A stretch of 64,000 nucleotides of DNA from Saccharopolyspora gloriosae (GTDB taxonomy: Bacteria; Actinomycetota; Actinomycetes; Mycobacteriales; Pseudonocardiaceae). Positions within the stretch are counted from its first letter, which is position 1; each line of letters begins with the position of its first letter. Below, in pieces: positions 21,504 through 30,019 of this stretch. The translations under genes and the position numbers were made by a program. The stretch covers positions 2,729,501 through 2,793,500 of the forward strand of contig NZ_JACHIV010000001.1 of NCBI RefSeq assembly GCF_014203325.1, read 5' to 3'. A model generated the notes under the pieces. That model ran no database searches and was not told the origin of the DNA. It was given only the letters and a program-made list of their open reading frames with translations.

Positions 21504-23033
21504 GTGACCGCAATCGGACTGTGGAAGATCGCAGCGGAACAACCCGGCCGCAAGGCCCTGGTGACCCCGGACGGCGAGGAGGTCGGGTACGGACGGCTGG
21601 CCGCCGACGCCGACCGCATCGGGCGCGGATTGCAGGCGATGGGCCTGGAACCCGGCGACAGCATCGTGCTGATGCTGCCCAACGGCGCCGACCTGCTCGC
21701 GGCGTACTTCGCGGCGCTGCAGACCGGGCTCTACGTGGTCACGGTGAACTGGCACCTGGTCGGCGCCGAGGTCGCCTACATCGTCGAGGACAGCGGGGCC
21801 GGGGCGTTCCTGGCGCACGAGCGCTTCGCCGGTGCCGCGACCGAGGCCGCCGAGCTCGCCGGGCTGCCGGGCGACCGGCGCTTCGCGGTGGGGGAGGTGC
21901 CGGGCTTCCGGCCGCTGGCCGAACTCGGCGCTGACGAGCCGGTGGCGCGGCCGGACGTCCGCACGGCGGGCTCGCCGATGCTCTACACCTCCGGTACGAC
22001 GGGGCGCCCGAAGGGCGTCCGGCGCGCGCTCACCGGCGCGGACCCGGACGAGGTTCCGGTGCAGTCGCAGGGATTCTTCGGCATCTTCGGAATCCAGGCG
22101 TTCGACGGGCACGTGCACCTGTGCGGCTCGCCGCTCTACCACACGGCGGTGCTGAACTTCGTGAGCATCTCCATCCAGCTGGGCCATCCGGCGGTGCTGA
22201 TGGACCGGTGGGACCCGGAGCGGATGCTGGAGCTGATCGAGCGGCACCGGGTCACCCACACCCACATGGTTCCGACGCAGTTCCACCGCCTGCTAGCGCT
22301 GCCGGAGGACGTGCGAGAGCGCTACGACGTCTCGTCGCTGCGCGCCGCGATCCACGGTGCCGCGCCGTGTCCGATCGAGGTGAAGCGGCGGATGCTCGAC
22401 TGGTGGGGCCCGGTGGTGATCGAGTACTACGCGGCCACCGAGGGCGGCGGCACGGTGATGCCGGCGCAGGAGTGGTTGCGCAAGCCCGGATCGGTCGGGC
22501 AGGCGTGGCCGGGTTCGGTGGTGAAGGTGCTCGACGACGACGGCGCGGAGCTGCCGCCCGGTGAGATCGGCACCGTCTACATGCGGATGGGCACTTCGCG
22601 CTTCGAGTACCACCAGGACCCGGAGAAGACCCGCGGCGCGCGGGTCGGCGACCTGTTCACCCTCGGCGACGTGGGTTACCTGGACGATGACGGCTACCTG
22701 TTCCTGCGGGACCGCAAGAGCGACATGATCATTTCCGGCGGTGTCAACATCTATCCGGCGGAGATCGAGAACGTGTTATCGATTCACCCGAAGGTCGCGG
22801 ATATCGCGGTGTTCGGGATTCCGCACCAGGATTGGGGCGAACAGGTCCAAGCGGTGGTCCAGCCGGCGGCGGGCTGCTCCGGCGGCGCCGAGCTGGCCGC
22901 GGAACTGCTGGAGTACGCCACCGCGAAGCTGGCGAAGTTCAAGCTGCCGCGCGCCATCGACTTCACCGCGGAACTCCCCAGGGACCCCAACGGCAAGCTC
23001 TACAAGCGCAAGCTCAAGGAGCAGTACACCTGA
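21504..23033 (+). CDS. acyl-CoA ligase (FadD family), sterol cluster
   Basis: A 509-residue ANL ligase. ATP loop YTSGTTGRPKGVRRAL, acyl pocket region SPLYHTAVLNFVS, adenylation motif EYYAATEGGGTVMPAQEW, hinge DRKSDMIISGGVNIYPAEIE, and catalytic lysine in DPNGKLYKRKLKE. GTG 21504 follows AGGAG. It is under a perfect KstR box, so it probably activates a steroid side-chain acid. I cannot decide which mycobacterial FadD is the ortholog: it is neither FadD3, FadD17 nor FadD19, whose orthologs are elsewhere in this window. Confidence 0.87.
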   Translation: MTAIGLWKIAAEQPGRKALVTPDGEEVGYGRLAADADRIGRGLQAMGLEPGDSIVLMLPNGADLLAAYFAALQTGLYVVTVNWHLVGAEVAYIVEDSGAGAFLAHERFAGAATEAAELAGLPGDRRFAVGEVPGFRPLAELGADEPVARPDVRTAGSPMLYTSGTTGRPKGVRRALTGADPDEVPVQSQGFFGIFGIQAFDGHVHLCGSPLYHTAVLNFVSISIQLGHPAVLMDRWDPERMLELIERHRVTHTHMVPTQFHRLLALPEDVRERYDVSSLRAAIHGAAPCPIEVKRRMLDWWGPVVIEYYAATEGGGTVMPAQEWLRKPGSVGQAWPGSVVKVLDDDGAELPPGEIGTVYMRMGTSRFEYHQDPEKTRGARVGDLFTLGDVGYLDDDGYLFLRDRKSDMIISGGVNIYPAEIENVLSIHPKVADIAVFGIPHQDWGEQVQAVVQPAAGCSGGAELAAELLEYATAKLAKFKLPRAIDFTAELPRDPNGKLYKRKLKEQYT

Positions 23034-23043
23034 GCGGGACCGG

Positions 23044-23074
23044 GCGCGGTGCGGTCGGTGCGACCGCACCGCGC
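23044..23074. terminator. bidirectional hairpin between fadD and echA19
   Basis: GCGCGGTGCGGTC (23044-23056), loop GGTGC, and GACCGCACCGCGC (23062-23074) form a perfect 13-bp stem at a convergent junction. Confidence 0.78.
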
Positions 23075-23085
23075 TCCGGGGCTCG

Positions 23086-23904
23086 TCACCGCCCGCGGAA
23101 GTGCGGCGTGCGCTTCTCGGCGAACGCGCGGGGTCCTTCCTTGGCGTCCGCGCTGCGGAAGACCTCCAGTCCTAGCCGGGTGTCCACCTGGAACGCGTCG
23201 TTCTCCGGCATGCCTTCGGTCTCGCGCATGGTCCGCAGGATGGCCCGGACCGCGAGCGGCCCGTTGGCGGCCACGGCTTCGGCGAGTTCCAGTGCGGTGC
23301 TCAGCGCTTCACCGTCGGGCACGACCCGGCCGATGAGCCCGATCTCCTTGGCCTCCTCGGCGGTGAGGTGCCTGCCGGTCAGCAGGATTTCGGCGGCGAG
23401 GGTGTAAGGGATCTGGCGCGGCAGGCGGACCGCCGAGCCGCCCAGGGGGAACAGGCCCCACTTGCATTCCGAGACGCCGAAGCGGGCGCCGCGTCCGGCG
23501 ACGCGGATGTCGGTGGCCTGCAGGATCTCGGTGCCGCCCGCGACGGCCGGGCCTTCGACGGCGGCGATGAGCGGTTTCGTCAGCCTGCGGCCCTTCAGCA
23601 GCGGTTCGATCACCGACAGGTCGCGGCCTTCGGTGGTGTCGCCGGGGTGGCTGCTGGTCATCGCCTTGAGGTCGGCGCCCGCGCAGAACGCGCCGCCCGC
23701 GCCGGTCAGCACGCAGGCCCGGATGTCGTCGTCCTCGTCCACCTGGTCCCAGGCCTGCTTCATGATCGCCATCATCTCGGCGGACAGCGCGTTGCGCTTG
23801 GCCGGTCGGTTCAGGGTCACGACCAGCACCTGCCCGTGCCGCTCCACCAGGCAGTCCGGCTCCTCTGTGGCCTGGGCGGGCGGGTGCGCCGGTGTTGCGG
23901 ACAT
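23086..23904 (-). CDS. echA19: enoyl-CoA hydratase EchA19
   Basis: A 272-residue crotonase-family protein that hydrates side-chain 2-enoyl-CoA esters. It has the oxyanion-hole segment [12 protein letters not shown] and the second [15 protein letters not shown], with [19 protein letters not shown] following. The divergent pairing with fadD19 is the same as Rv3515c/Rv3516, which supports EchA19. ATG 23904 has GGGAGG behind it. The C-terminus [12 protein letters not shown] is typical. Confidence 0.92.
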   Translation of the reverse strand: MSATPAHPPAQATEEPDCLVERHGQVLVVTLNRPAKRNALSAEMMAIMKQAWDQVDEDDDIRACVLTGAGGAFCAGADLKAMTSSHPGDTTEGRDLSVIEPLLKGRRLTKPLIAAVEGPAVAGGTEILQATDIRVAGRGARFGVSECKWGLFPLGGSAVRLPRQIPYTLAAEILLTGRHLTAEEAKEIGLIGRVVPDGEALSTALELAEAVAANGPLAVRAILRTMRETEGMPENDAFQVDTRLGLEVFRSADAKEGPRAFAEKRTPHFRGR

Positions 23905-24079
23905 GGGTTCCTCCCGGGAAGTCGTGCGGGGCGACGTGACCGCCCGCGTGCGGGCTCGTTGGGGATGGCAGGTCGGGCGCGACGGCTCGTCGGCGCGGCA
24001 TGGTCCGAACCCGTGCCGCATTCGCGGGAATTCCGGAAATCAGGGCGCTTTCTGAACCGATCGGCCCGTTGCCTCGGAC

Positions 24080-24093
24080 GATAACATGTTCTA
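24080..24093. promoter_or_regulatory. KstR operator (one mismatch), fadD19 promoter
   Basis: GATAACATGTTCTA differs only at the first base. It ends 11 nt before the fadD19 GTG and could also act on echA19, about 175 nt away. Confidence 0.76.
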
Positions 24094-24104
24094 GTTTCGA
24101 TCGG

Positions 24105-25757
24105 GTGGCACACAACATCGCGGATCTCTTCGAGCACGCCGTCGACCTGACACCCGAGCGCGTCGCCGTGATCTGCGGCGAGGACCGGGTCACCTTCGCC
24201 GAACTGGAACGCCGATCGAACCGGCTCGCGCACCACTGGGCCCAGCGGGGGCTCGGCCGGGGCTCGCACATCGGTGTGCACACCCGCAACCGCATCGAAG
24301 CGCTGGAGGCGATGCTCGCCGCCTACAAGCTGCGCGCGGTCGCGGTCAACATCAACTACCGCTACGTCGCGGAAGAACTCCGCTACATCTACGAGGACGC
24401 CGACCTCGCCGCGCTGGTGCACGAACGCCGTTACGGGGACCGGGTCGCCGAGGCGCTGCCGCCCGGCCTGCGCAGCGTGCTGGTCCTCGACGACGGCAGC
24501 GACCAGGACTGCACCGCCCACGGCGGCACCGGCTACGAGTCCGCGTTGGCGGACTCCTCGCCGGAGCGGGACTTCCCGGCGCGCTCCGACGGCGACCTGT
24601 TCCTGCTCTACACCGGCGGGACGACGGGCAACCCGAAGGGCGTGATGTGGCGCCACGAGGACGTCTGGCGCACCCTCGGCGGCGGCATCGACTTCATGAC
24701 CGGCGAACCGATGGCCGACGAGTGGCAGCAGGCCCGCGACGGGGCCGCCAGCGGCGGCCTGGTGCGATTACCGGCCGCTCCGTTCATCCACGGCGCCGCG
24801 CAGTGGGCCGCGTTCGGCAACCTGTTCGCGTGCAGCACCGTCGTGATCCTCCCGGAATTCGACGCGCACGAGACGTGGCGGGCCATCGAGCGCCACGGCG
24901 TCCACGTCCTGGCCATCACCGGCGACGCCATGGCCCGCCCGCTGATCGAGGCGTTGCACGAGGGCTCCTACGACGTGTCCTCGCTGGTGGCGATCTCCAG
25001 CAGTGCCGCGCTGTTCTCCCCGTCGGTGCAGGAGCAGTACCTGGAGGCGCTGCCCAACGTGGTGCTCACCGACTCCATCGGCAGCTCAGAGACCGGGTTC
25101 AGCGGCATCGGCGTGCTCAGCAAGGGCGGCGAGCGCACCGGCGGCCCGCGGGTGAAGGCGGACTCCGCCACGGCGATCATCGGCCCGGACGGGCGGCTGC
25201 TCGCGACGGACTCCCGCGAGGTGGGGCTGCTGGCCCGCTCCGGGCACGTGCCGCTGGGCTACTACAAGGACCCGGACAAGTCCGGCTCGGTGTTCGTGGA
25301 GATCGACGGGGTCCGCTACGTCGTGCCCGGCGACTACGCGCGCTACGAGTCCGACGGCACGGTCACGATGCTGGGCCGCGGCTCGATGTCGGTGAACACC
25401 GGCGGCGAGAAGGTCTACCCCGAAGAGGTCGAGGGCGTGCTCAAGGCGCACCCCGACGTGTTCGACGCGCTGGTGTTCGGCGTCCCCGACGACCGGCTCG
25501 GCCAGTGCGTCGCCGCGGTCGTGCAGACCAGGGACGGCACCGAACCCGCCTGGGCGGAGCTGGAAGCGCACGCGCGCAAGCGGATCGCGGGGTACAAGGT
25601 GCCGCGCAAGCTGTGGCTCGCCGCCAAGGTGCGCCGGTCGCCGAGCGGCAAACCGGACTACCGCTGGGCCTGCACGCACGCCGAGCAGCACGAACCCGAC
25701 GCCGTGAAGCACTCGGGCACCGCCGCGGTGGCCGAGGCAGCCGAAAGGAAGCCCTGA
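24105..25757 (+). CDS. fadD19: steroid C24/C26 acyl-CoA ligase FadD19
   Basis: A 550-residue ligase with near-continuous similarity to mycobacterial FadD19: AHNIADLFEHAVDLTPERVAVICGEDRVTFAELE, ALVHERRYGDRVAEALP, LVLDDGSDQDC, YTGGTTGNPKGVMWRHEDV, TDSIGSSETGFSGIG, and SGKPDYRWA at the C-terminus. FadD19 activates C24-branched and cholestenoic side chains. GTG 24105 has no Shine-Dalgarno and follows the KstR box by 11 nt, so a leaderless transcript is likely. An upstream in-frame extension from 24000 runs through the operator and is rejected. The stop overlaps the next ATG. Confidence 0.94.
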   Translation: MAHNIADLFEHAVDLTPERVAVICGEDRVTFAELERRSNRLAHHWAQRGLGRGSHIGVHTRNRIEALEAMLAAYKLRAVAVNINYRYVAEELRYIYEDADLAALVHERRYGDRVAEALPPGLRSVLVLDDGSDQDCTAHGGTGYESALADSSPERDFPARSDGDLFLLYTGGTTGNPKGVMWRHEDVWRTLGGGIDFMTGEPMADEWQQARDGAASGGLVRLPAAPFIHGAAQWAAFGNLFACSTVVILPEFDAHETWRAIERHGVHVLAITGDAMARPLIEALHEGSYDVSSLVAISSSAALFSPSVQEQYLEALPNVVLTDSIGSSETGFSGIGVLSKGGERTGGPRVKADSATAIIGPDGRLLATDSREVGLLARSGHVPLGYYKDPDKSGSVFVEIDGVRYVVPGDYARYESDGTVTMLGRGSMSVNTGGEKVYPEEVEGVLKAHPDVFDALVFGVPDDRLGQCVAAVVQTRDGTEPAWAELEAHARKRIAGYKVPRKLWLAAKVRRSPSGKPDYRWACTHAEQHEPDAVKHSGTAAVAEAAERKP

Positions 25758-26860
25758 TGCGCACTGCCCTCTGCGACCGGCTCGGCATCGAGCACCCGAT
25801 CATCGGGTTCACCCCGTCCGAGCACGTCGCGGCGGCGATCAGCCGCGCGGGCGGGTTGGGCGTGCTCGGATGCGTGCGGTTCAACGACGCCGACGAGCTC
25901 GACGCGGTGCTCGACTGGATGGACGAGAACACCGGCGGCCGGCCCTACGGCGTCGACGTGGTGATGCCCTCTACCGTTCCCGCCGAAGCGGCCGACGTGG
26001 ACCTGGAGGCGATGATTCCCGATGAGCACCGGGAATTCGTGCGCCGCACGCTGACCTCGCTCGGCGTGCCGGAACTGCCCGACGACGCGGCCAAGGGCGA
26101 CGCGGTGCTGGGCTGGCTGCACTCGGTCGCGCGCTCGCACGTGGACGTGGCGCTCAAGCACCCGGTGAAGCTGATCGCGAACGCGCTCGGATCGCCGCCG
26201 CCGGACGTCATCGGACGCGCGCACGAGCACGGCGTGCTCGTCGCCGCGCTGGCGGGCAAGGCAGAGCACGCCCGCAGGCACGTGGACAAGGGCGTCGACA
26301 TCGTGGTGGCGCAGGGGCACGAGGCGGGCGGGCACACCGGCGAGATCGCCACCATGGTGCTGGTGCCGGAGATCGTGGACGCCGTCGGCGAGGAGGTCCC
26401 GGTGCTGGCCGCGGGCGGCATCGGCTCCGGGCGGCAGGTCGCCGCCGCGCTGGCGCTCGGCGCGAGCGGAGCGTGGATGGGCTCGTACTGGCTGGCCACC
26501 AAGGAGTACACGATGACGCTGGGGGAGTCGGCGATGCAGCGGGCGCTGCTGGCGGCCGACTCCAGCGACACGGTGCGCACCCGCATCTACACCGGGAAAC
26601 CGGCGCGGCTGCTCAAGACCCGCTGGACCGACGCGTGGAGCGAGCAGGACGCTCCGTCGCCGCTGCCGATGCCGCTGCAGAACATCCTGGTCAGCGAGGC
26701 GCACCAGCGGATCATGCGCTCCGACGACCCCGAGGTGGTGTCCATGCCGGTCGGCCAGATCGTCGGCCGGATGAACGCCGTGCGCGACGTCGACGAGGTG
26801 ATGCGCGACCTGCTGCGCGAAGCCGGCGAGACGTTCACCAGGCTCGACGGGATTCGCTGA
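25757..26860 (+). CDS. nitronate monooxygenase-like FMN-dependent oxidoreductase
   Basis: A 367-residue TIM-barrel flavoprotein of the NMO/2-nitropropane dioxygenase family. It begins RTALCDRLGIEHPIIGFTPSEHVAAAISRAGGLGVLG, has the FMN-binding segments VAQGHEAGGHTG and VPVLAAGGIGSGRQVAAALALGASGAWMGSYWLAT. Homologues in steroid loci include IpdC (also encoded here at 55938-57017), which acts on ring C/D acyl-CoAs, so an acyl-CoA redox role is plausible but unproven. It is translationally coupled to fadD19 (TGATG) and convergent with fadD17. Confidence 0.85.
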   Translation: MRTALCDRLGIEHPIIGFTPSEHVAAAISRAGGLGVLGCVRFNDADELDAVLDWMDENTGGRPYGVDVVMPSTVPAEAADVDLEAMIPDEHREFVRRTLTSLGVPELPDDAAKGDAVLGWLHSVARSHVDVALKHPVKLIANALGSPPPDVIGRAHEHGVLVAALAGKAEHARRHVDKGVDIVVAQGHEAGGHTGEIATMVLVPEIVDAVGEEVPVLAAGGIGSGRQVAAALALGASGAWMGSYWLATKEYTMTLGESAMQRALLAADSSDTVRTRIYTGKPARLLKTRWTDAWSEQDAPSPLPMPLQNILVSEAHQRIMRSDDPEVVSMPVGQIVGRMNAVRDVDEVMRDLLREAGETFTRLDGIR

Positions 26861-26868
26861 CCGCCCGT

Positions 26869-26901
26869 CGGAGGCTCCGCGATCGTGCCGCGGAGCCTCC
26901 G
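26869..26901. terminator. bidirectional hairpin between NMO-like gene and fadD17
   Basis: CGGAGGCTCCGCG (26869-26881), loop ATCGTGC, and CGCGGAGCCTCCG (26889-26901) form a perfect 13-bp stem at the convergent junction. Confidence 0.78.
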
Positions 26902-26915
26902 GCGCGCGGCGACTC

Positions 26916-28538
26916 TCAGCTCAACGCCGCGTCGAGCGCCACGGCTCGTTCCGGGGGCAGGGGTTCGAAGACCGGGTCGGGACCGGGACGCCACCACACC
27001 GCGTCGGGGCAGTTCCAGCGCTGCGCGGCCAGTTCGCGCTTGAGGACCTTGTGCGTCTCGGTGCGCGGCAGGTCGATGGCGAACCGGACGAACCGGGGCA
27101 GCTGCTTGGGGCCCAGGTCCGCTTGCGCGGCGAGGAAACCGCCGAGGTCGAGCGGGTCGTCGCCGACCGCCACGATCGCGGCCATCACCTGATCGCCGAC
27201 ACCCGGATCCGGCACGGCGTACACGGCGGCCTGCGCGATTCCGGGATGTCGCAACAGGATTCGCTCGATCGGCGCCGTGCCCAGGTTCTCGCCGTCCACC
27301 CGCAGCCAGTCGTCGGAACGGCCCACGAAGTAGCAGAACCCGTCCCCGTCCAGGTAGGCGAGGTCACCGCTCCAGTACATCCCGCCGCGCATCCGCCACC
27401 TGTCGGCCTCGGGCGCCTGGTAGTACCCGGCGAACGCTCCCGCGCCGGCGGTGTTGACGAGTTCGCCGATCGCCTCGTCCGGGTTCGTGACCCGCCCGTC
27501 CCGGTCGAAGGACGCGGGCGGGCAGCGCCGCCCCGTCACCGGGTGCAGCACGTGGACGCCCGGGCCGGGCCTGCCCAGGGAACCCGGCGGCGCGTCCGGG
27601 GTGCGCGCGACGGCCACGCCGCCTTCGGTGGACCCGAACCCGTCCACCACCTGGCAGCCGAACCGCTCCGCGAACCGCGCGAGGTCGCGCTCAGCGCCCT
27701 CGTTGCCGTACACCACCTTCAACGGGTTGTCCGCGTCGTCCGGCCGAGGCGGGGTCGCGAGGATGAACGACAGCGGCTTGCCGACGTAGTCGGCGTACGT
27801 CGCGCCGAAGCGGCGCGCGTCGTCGAGGAAGCCGGAGGCGGAGAAGCGCCGCCGCAACGCCACCGCCGCGCCCGCCGCCAGGCCCACCGCCCAGCCCGCG
27901 AACAGCGCGTTCGAGTGGAACAGCGGCATCGACACGTAGACGCAGTCGCGCCCGCCGAGCTCGAACCGGTCGGCCAGCATCCGGCCGGGGGAGGCCACCT
28001 TGCCGTGCGTGCAGCGGACCGCCTTCGGGTCTCCACCGGTGCCCGAGGTGAACAGCAGCGCCAGCAGGTCGTCGGGACCGGCGGCGACCGGCCGAAGGGG
28101 GGAGTCCCGGTGCGCCGACAGCAGCCGCGACCACTTCGGGGTGTCGATCAGGTGCACGTTCCCGTTCGCCGCGCCGAGATCGGCCTCCGACAGCAGGCCC
28201 GCGTACCGCCGCTCGGTGAGCACCAGCCGGCAGTCCGCGAGCCGGACGTCGCGGGCCAGGGCCTCGCCGCGCCGCCCGGTGTTGAGCCCCACCAGCACCG
28301 CCCCGGACAGCGCCGCCGCGCCCAGCAGGAACGAGAAGTCCGGAACGTTGTCCAGCAGCACCCCGACGTGCCACGGGCCGCCCTCACCGCGCAACGAGCG
28401 CAGGACGGCGGCGTGGTCGGCGCAGCGCTGGACGTGCTCCGCCCAGGTCCACTCCCGGTGCTCGAAGCGCAATCCGGGACGCTCGTCGTCGGCGCGGGCG
28501 AGCAGCAGATCGGTGACGGTGGGCGTCGGCTCGACCAT
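26916..28538 (-). CDS. fadD17: steroid side-chain acyl-CoA ligase FadD17
   Basis: A 540-residue ligase. Extensive agreement with Rv3506 (FadD17): FTSGTGGDPKAVRCTHGKVA, VYVSMPLFHSNALFAGWAVGLA, RRRFSASGFLDDARRFGATYADYVGKPLSFILATP, VVDGFGSTEGGVAV, and DDWLRVDGENLGTAPIERILLRHP. Note FTSGTGGDPK in place of the usual SGTTG loop, also seen in mycobacterial FadD17. ATG 28538 is preceded by AGGAGG. It is downstream of fadE26 and fadE27 as in Mycobacterium, but element copy 4 sits in the 293-bp gap between fadE27 and fadD17. Confidence 0.92.
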   Translation of the reverse strand: MVEPTPTVTDLLLARADDERPGLRFEHREWTWAEHVQRCADHAAVLRSLRGEGGPWHVGVLLDNVPDFSFLLGAAALSGAVLVGLNTGRRGEALARDVRLADCRLVLTERRYAGLLSEADLGAANGNVHLIDTPKWSRLLSAHRDSPLRPVAAGPDDLLALLFTSGTGGDPKAVRCTHGKVASPGRMLADRFELGGRDCVYVSMPLFHSNALFAGWAVGLAAGAAVALRRRFSASGFLDDARRFGATYADYVGKPLSFILATPPRPDDADNPLKVVYGNEGAERDLARFAERFGCQVVDGFGSTEGGVAVARTPDAPPGSLGRPGPGVHVLHPVTGRRCPPASFDRDGRVTNPDEAIGELVNTAGAGAFAGYYQAPEADRWRMRGGMYWSGDLAYLDGDGFCYFVGRSDDWLRVDGENLGTAPIERILLRHPGIAQAAVYAVPDPGVGDQVMAAIVAVGDDPLDLGGFLAAQADLGPKQLPRFVRFAIDLPRTETHKVLKRELAAQRWNCPDAVWWRPGPDPVFEPLPPERAVALDAALS

Positions 28539-28632
28539 GGCTGGCCTCCTGTTCGGGCCTTTCAACTGCACGACAACGCTTGACGGGAATCGGCGTGACG
28601 GGGCCTTGTGCTCGGTGGTGGCTCTTCCTCTT

Positions 28633-28816
28633 GTTGTCAGCGGCGGAGCCGCTGAGCAGCGACCGGCTTGAGCAAGGTGACCATCGGCGGGTTCTCAGCG
28701 GCTTCCTCGCGAGGACAGCGATTTCGTGATGTAGGGAGCTGCATGAGAAATCGCGATCACACCGGCAACGGGCAGCGAGGAAGCCGCTGAGGTTCCGTCA
28801 CCCGGCCCACTACGCC
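28633..28816 (-). repeat. dispersed nested-hairpin element, copy 4
   Basis: A full copy on the minus strand, directly after the fadE27 stop (also minus strand). The outer arms CTCAGCGGCTTCCTCG (28694-28709) and CGAGGAAGCCGCTGAG (28776-28791) pair perfectly over 16 bp. The core is the variant type (CGATTTC...GAAATCG on the minus strand) plus about 20 extra bases. The terminal hairpin (CAGCGGC...GCCGCTG) is at 28638-28654. It lies inside an apparent operon, unlike the other copies. Confidence 0.88.
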
Positions 28817-28831
28817 CACCGGGACACGGGC

Positions 28832-29959
28832 CTAGTCCAGGACGGTGTCGTCGTCGGCCAGGGCTGTTCCGATTCGCTGCAGCTGGGAGGTCGCTCCGCC
28901 GAGGGCGAATTCGCGGCGCTTGGCCGCGACGAAGTAGCGGTGCAGGTGGTGGTCGAGGTCGATGCCGACGCCGCCGTGGACGTGGACCGCGGTGTGGGCG
29001 ACGCGGTGCCCGGCTTCGGCGGCCCAGAACTTCGCGGTCGCCACCTCGGTGTCGCAGCGCAACCCCTCCGCCGCGCGCCACGCGGCCTGCCACGTCGTCA
29101 ACCGGACCGCTTCGACGTCGATGTAGGCGTCCGCGAGCCGCTGCGACACGGCCTGGAAGGTGCCGATCGGGCGGTCGAACTGGGTGCGCTCACCCGCGTA
29201 CGCGGCGGTCAGCTCCAACGCCCGCTCCAGCACCCCGAGCTGTTCGGCGCACAATCCCAGCGTGGTGCGGGTTTCGAGCCAGTCCGCGACCTCGCCGGTC
29301 TCGTCCCCGCCGAGCAGCCGGTCGTCGTCCAGGCCGACCCCGGTGAGCTCCAGCTGCGCCGCGCCGTCGCCGTCGACGACCTGCTGGCGCCGCACCGCCA
29401 CCCCGTCGTCGCCGGACGCCACGACGAACACCCGCCGCCCGTGCGGGGTCGAGGCCGGTACCAGGAAGAAGTCCGCGACCGGACCGGCGGGCACAGCCGC
29501 CTTGACCCCGTTGAGGAGCCACTTCCCGCCGTCCCGCGCGGCGGTGGTGGCAGGAGTCGCGGGCGCGGGGTCGCCGTCCTCGGCGAACGCCGCCGTCAGC
29601 ACGATCTCGCCGTCACCGGCCGGGCGCGCCCACCGCTCCTGCTGGTGCGCGTCCCCGAACCGCACGACCGCGGCGGCCCCCGCCACCAGCGACGGCAGGT
29701 ACGGCACCGGCGCGACCGCCCTGCCGAGTTCGACCAGCACGGCGCACTGCTCCAACAGCCCGCAGCCACCGCCGCCGAGCGCTTCCGGCAACGCCGCGTC
29801 GAGCACCCCGGCCTTGCCGAGTTCCGTCCACAGCGCGCGGTCGAACCGGTCCGGGCCGGATTCCACGTCGCGCAACCGGTCGGCGGTGACGTGGTCGGTC
29901 ACGATGTCGCGGGTCAGTTCCGCCAGGTCGTGCTGTCCCTCGGTCGGTGCGAAATCCAT
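28832..29959 (-). CDS. fadE27: acyl-CoA dehydrogenase subunit FadE27 (ChsE5)
   Basis: A 375-residue acyl-CoA dehydrogenase-fold protein beginning MDFAPTEGQHDLAELTRDIVTDHV. The C-terminal half has the FAD-binding arginine segment GERTQFDRPIGTFQAVSQRLADAYIDVEAVRLTTWQAAW and HVHGGVGIDLDHHLHRYFVAAKR. It lies downstream of fadE26, as in Rv3504-Rv3505 whose products form the alpha2beta2 ChsE4-ChsE5 dehydrogenase of the first side-chain beta-oxidation cycle. In such pairs one subunit supplies the catalytic base and the other part of the FAD site. Confidence 0.9.
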   Translation of the reverse strand: MDFAPTEGQHDLAELTRDIVTDHVTADRLRDVESGPDRFDRALWTELGKAGVLDAALPEALGGGGCGLLEQCAVLVELGRAVAPVPYLPSLVAGAAAVVRFGDAHQQERWARPAGDGEIVLTAAFAEDGDPAPATPATTAARDGGKWLLNGVKAAVPAGPVADFFLVPASTPHGRRVFVVASGDDGVAVRRQQVVDGDGAAQLELTGVGLDDDRLLGGDETGEVADWLETRTTLGLCAEQLGVLERALELTAAYAGERTQFDRPIGTFQAVSQRLADAYIDVEAVRLTTWQAAWRAAEGLRCDTEVATAKFWAAEAGHRVAHTAVHVHGGVGIDLDHHLHRYFVAAKRREFALGGATSQLQRIGTALADDDTVLD

Positions 29960-30019
29960 CGTGGAACTCCTCGTGCAGACGGCGCCCGGACTCGGGCAGG
30001 GGCGGTCGGCGGGCCCGGC

